Shown here: in pieces, positions 6,315 to 7,678 of the stretch
Layout of the letters: each line of letters starts with the position of its first letter
Position numbering within the stretch: position 1 is the stretch's first letter
NCBI GenBank assembly: GCA_946886255.1
Contig: CAMPIG010000227.1
Span: forward strand, 1-7,678
Reading direction: 5' to 3'
Source of the DNA: an uncultured Cellvibrio sp.
GTDB taxonomy: Bacteria; Pseudomonadota; Gammaproteobacteria; Pseudomonadales; Cellvibrionaceae
DNA: 7,678 nt
Notes under the pieces: generated by a model
Told to the model about the DNA's origin: nothing
The model's database searches: none
Seen by the model: only the letters and a program-made list of their open reading frames with translations
Position numbers and translations under genes: made by a program

Positions 6315-7373
6315 TTACTTTTTAAAATCCAGCATACGCTGTAGTGGAATCATCGCACGCCGAGCCAATTCGGAATCCACATGGATTTCATTATCGTCGC
6401 GCTCAAAAACCGTGGCGAGATTCTCGAGCACATTCATAGCCATCCAAGGGCAATTGGCACAGCTGCGACAGGTTGCACCGCTGCCGGCAGTAGGCGCGAT
6501 ATGAAACACTTTGTCCGGATTTAACTGCTGCATCTTATAGAAGATGCCTTGATCCGTCGCCACAATAAATTCGCGGTTAGGTAAGGTTTGCGCAGCTTTG
6601 ATCAATTTTGACGTCGAGCCGACCACATCAGCCAACTCAACCACCGCAGCCGGCGATTCGGGGTGGACCAGGATCGCGGCTTCCGGGTAAAGCGTCTTTA
6701 AATCGATAACACCACGGGCTTTGAATTCTTCGTGAACAATGCAGGCGCCGTCCCACAGCAGCACATCGGCGCCGGTCTTTTGTTGCACATAACTGCCCAG
6801 ATGCTTATCCGGCGCCCACAGGATTTTTTTACCTTGTTTATCCAGATGATCCACCACATCCAGCGCAATACTGGAAGTCACCACCCAGTCAGCGCGCGCC
6901 TTGACCGCCGCCGAGGTGTTGGCATAAACCACGACGGTCCGGTCTGAATGTTGATCACAAAAAGCGGAGAATTCTTCAATGGGGCAACCAAGGTCCAATG
7001 AACAGGTTGCCTCAAGCGTGGGCATCAGCACACGCTTCTCTGGCGTGAGGATCTTGGCGGTTTCCCCCATGAACTTCACGCCGGCAACAATCAACGTCGT
7101 GGCAGGATGATTCTTACCGAAACGCGCCATCTCAAGGGAGTCGGACACACAACCACCGGTAGCTTCCGCCAGCGATTGGATCAACGGGTCGGTGTAATAA
7201 TGCGCAACCAGCACAGCGTTGTGTTGCTTGAGTAAATCGGCGATCCGATTTTTATAATCCGCTTCTTCATCGGGCGTATATTGTGGCGCACTCCAGGCGC
7301 GCGCCAGATGTTCCTGTACCAACGCTTGCGCGGAGTGGACATCATTGGTGGCAATCATCACAGGTTTTGACAT
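6315..7373 (-). CDS. nadA: Quinolinate synthase A
   Basis: NadA (EC 2.5.1.72) condenses iminoaspartate from NadB with dihydroxyacetone phosphate to quinolinate in de novo NAD synthesis, using a [4Fe-4S] cluster with one open iron site. At 352 residues it is the longer gammaproteobacterial form (347 in E. coli). The three cluster cysteines are present as Cys124 (Thr-Cys-Ser-Leu-Asp-Leu-Gly-Cys-Pro), Cys211 (Gly-Ala-Cys-Ile-Val-His-Glu) and Cys308. Cys308 is the last of Cys302-x-x-Cys305-x-x-Cys308, the redox-sensitive C-terminal motif known from E. coli. Substrate-binding segments His-Tyr-Tyr near 58-60, Ser-Asp-Ser-Leu near 77-80 and Gly-Ser-Thr-Ser near 252-255 are intact. ATG 7373 is 8 nt after a GAGG ribosome site; a GTG just before it (7374-7376) is the alternative. 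nadB is not in the window. The gene has its own promoter downstream of the tRNA-Lys terminator. Confidence 0.98.
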   Translation of the reverse strand: MSKPVMIATNDVHSAQALVQEHLARAWSAPQYTPDEEADYKNRIADLLKQHNAVLVAHYYTDPLIQSLAEATGGCVSDSLEMARFGKNHPATTLIVAGVKFMGETAKILTPEKRVLMPTLEATCSLDLGCPIEEFSAFCDQHSDRTVVVYANTSAAVKARADWVVTSSIALDVVDHLDKQGKKILWAPDKHLGSYVQQKTGADVLLWDGACIVHEEFKARGVIDLKTLYPEAAILVHPESPAAVVELADVVGSTSKLIKAAQTLPNREFIVATDQGIFYKMQQLNPDKVFHIAPTAGSGATCRSCANCPWMAMNVLENLATVFERDDNEIHVDSELARRAMIPLQRMLDFKK

Positions 7374-7400
7374 CACGGCTGCCTCAAGTGAAGGTGACGG

Positions 7401-7409
7401 ATTCTACCA
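7401..7409 (-). promoter_or_regulatory. Extended -10 promoter of nadA
   Basis: On the minus strand TGG precedes TAGAAT (7401-7406), an extended -10 element with five of six consensus matches, placed about 28 nt upstream of the nadA ATG. No good -35 is seen 17 bp further up, which fits the extended -10 class. A small dyad lies just upstream. Confidence 0.55.
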
Positions 7410-7412
7410 CAG

Positions 7413-7426
7413 GGGCTATACAGCCC
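7413..7426. promoter_or_regulatory. Dyad in the nadA promoter, possible operator
   Basis: GGGCT (7413-7417) and AGCCC (7422-7426) are a perfect 5-bp inverted repeat around ATAC, lying in the spacer just upstream of the extended -10 box. A repressor bound here would block polymerase. De novo NAD genes are commonly repressed by NAD-responsive regulators, but I cannot match this to a known box. Confidence 0.35.
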
Positions 7427-7447
7427 TTTCACATTCAATTTGACAAT

Positions 7448-7480
7448 AAAAAAGGGGAAGCCATCTGGCATCCCCTTTTT
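7448..7480 (-). terminator. Intrinsic terminator of the tRNA-Lys unit
   Basis: GGGGA (7454-7458) and TCCCC (7471-7475) pair, followed inward by one mismatch and a GCC/GGC stem. Runs of A (7448-7453) and T (7476-7480) flank the structure. On the minus strand it gives a six-U tail 4 nt after the CCA end of tRNA-Lys, separating the tRNA unit from nadA. It is nearly symmetric and could act in both directions. Confidence 0.88.
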
Positions 7481-7484
7481 GTTA

Positions 7485-7560
7485 TGGTGGGTCGTGCGCG
7501 ATTCGAACGCGCGACCAATTGGTTAAAAGCCAACTGCTCTACCGACTGAGCTAACGACCC
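7485..7560 (-). tRNA. tRNA-Lys (anticodon TTT)
   Basis: A complete 76-nt tRNA with CCA encoded at 7485-7487. The acceptor stem is GGGTCGT with ACGACCC (7 bp, no mismatch) and discriminator A. The D arm is GCTC/GAGC, the anticodon loop CTTTTAA carries TTT at 7525-7527, and the T arm is GCGCG with loop TTCGAAT and CGCGC. It closely resembles E. coli tRNA-Lys. It is transcribed toward nadA and ends just before an intrinsic terminator. It probably shares a transcript with the identical copy upstream. Confidence 0.98.
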
Positions 7561-7625
7561 GAAAACGGTTTGTCTTACGATTTTTGTTGCAACTGACCCC
7601 GCTTGCGCAAAAGCCATTCTGAATA

Positions 7626-7678
7626 TGGTGGGTCGTGCGCGATTCGAACGCGCGACCAATTGGTTAAAAGCCAACTGC
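7626..7678 (-). tRNA. Second tRNA-Lys (TTT), cut by the window end
   Basis: The 3' 53 nt of a second tRNA-Lys, from the CCA (7626-7628) through the T arm and anticodon arm to the start of the D-arm region, are present. Every base is identical to the corresponding part of the complete copy. A 65-bp spacer separates the two genes. The 5' end should lie 23 bases beyond the window. Same strand and spacing suggest a tandem tRNA transcript processed by RNase P and 3' nucleases. Confidence 0.95.

Noticed and set aside
7283..7549. 88-residue plus-strand open frame ending in Ala-Arg-Phe-Glu-Arg-Ala-Thr-Asn
   Set aside because: It runs antisense through the nadA start, promoter, terminator and tRNA-Lys; the end is the tRNA complement read as protein.
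7435..7674. 79-residue minus-strand open frame over the tRNA region
   Set aside because: It is the translation of the two tRNA-Lys genes, their spacer and terminator. The repeated Ala-Phe-Asn-Gln-Leu-Val-Ala-Arg-Ser-Asn-Arg-Ala motif is the tRNA itself read as protein, a frequent database artefact.
7485..7678. Direct repeats of tRNA-Lys as att sites of an integrated element
   Set aside because: Only 65 bp lie between the copies, with no integrase or cargo, and both copies look like functional genes.

Overview
The window reads as ordinary chromosomal DNA of a gammaproteobacterium. The order nadA, dapA, bamC, MBL hydrolase, purC with tRNA-Lys upstream of nadA, a YiaD-type OmpA lipoprotein and a PilZ protein together suggest the Cellvibrio/Pseudomonas side of the class. 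My best guess is a Cellvibrionales member, inferred from gene order and protein style rather than from a search. I see no insertion sequence, phage gene, integrase or CRISPR array.

Layout. Positions 1-564 (+) hold the 3' part of a gene I do not recognise. It is followed by a hairpin terminator that can serve both strands, because the next gene (611-1261, -) converges on it. That gene encodes a YiaD-like outer-membrane lipoprotein with a glycine zipper and an OmpA domain. A 253-bp divergent intergenic region holds a TTGACA promoter for the YiaD-like gene. On the other strand it holds an 11-bp-spaced TTCAGCT direct repeat in front of a small leucine-rich-repeat lipoprotein (1515-2042, +). A tight hairpin separates this gene from a convergent single-domain PilZ protein (2098-2367, -).

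From 2556 to 7373 five genes lie on the minus strand, transcribed in the order nadA (NAD synthesis), dapA (lysine/diaminopimelate synthesis), bamC (outer-membrane protein assembly), a YycJ/WalJ-type metallo-beta-lactamase-fold hydrolase, and purC (purine synthesis). dapA-bamC-MBL are packed with 9-10 bp gaps and purC follows after 49 bp, so these four look like one operon ending in a strong hairpin terminator at about 2491-2515. nadA is 118 bp upstream of dapA and has its own extended -10 promoter. At the right edge are one complete tRNA-Lys(TTT) gene and the 3' part of an identical second copy, transcribed toward nadA and closed by their own terminator.

The dapA-bamC-purC segment couples peptidoglycan/lysine precursor supply, outer-membrane assembly and purine synthesis in an arrangement also known in Escherichia coli (dapA-bamC-purC). 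tRNA-Lys beside nadA is likewise found in E. coli. The window therefore joins two old gene neighbourhoods. The least explained parts are the unknown gene at 1-564, the LRR lipoprotein and its putative regulated promoter, and several hairpins and dyads between genes. I found no convincing new multi-gene system.
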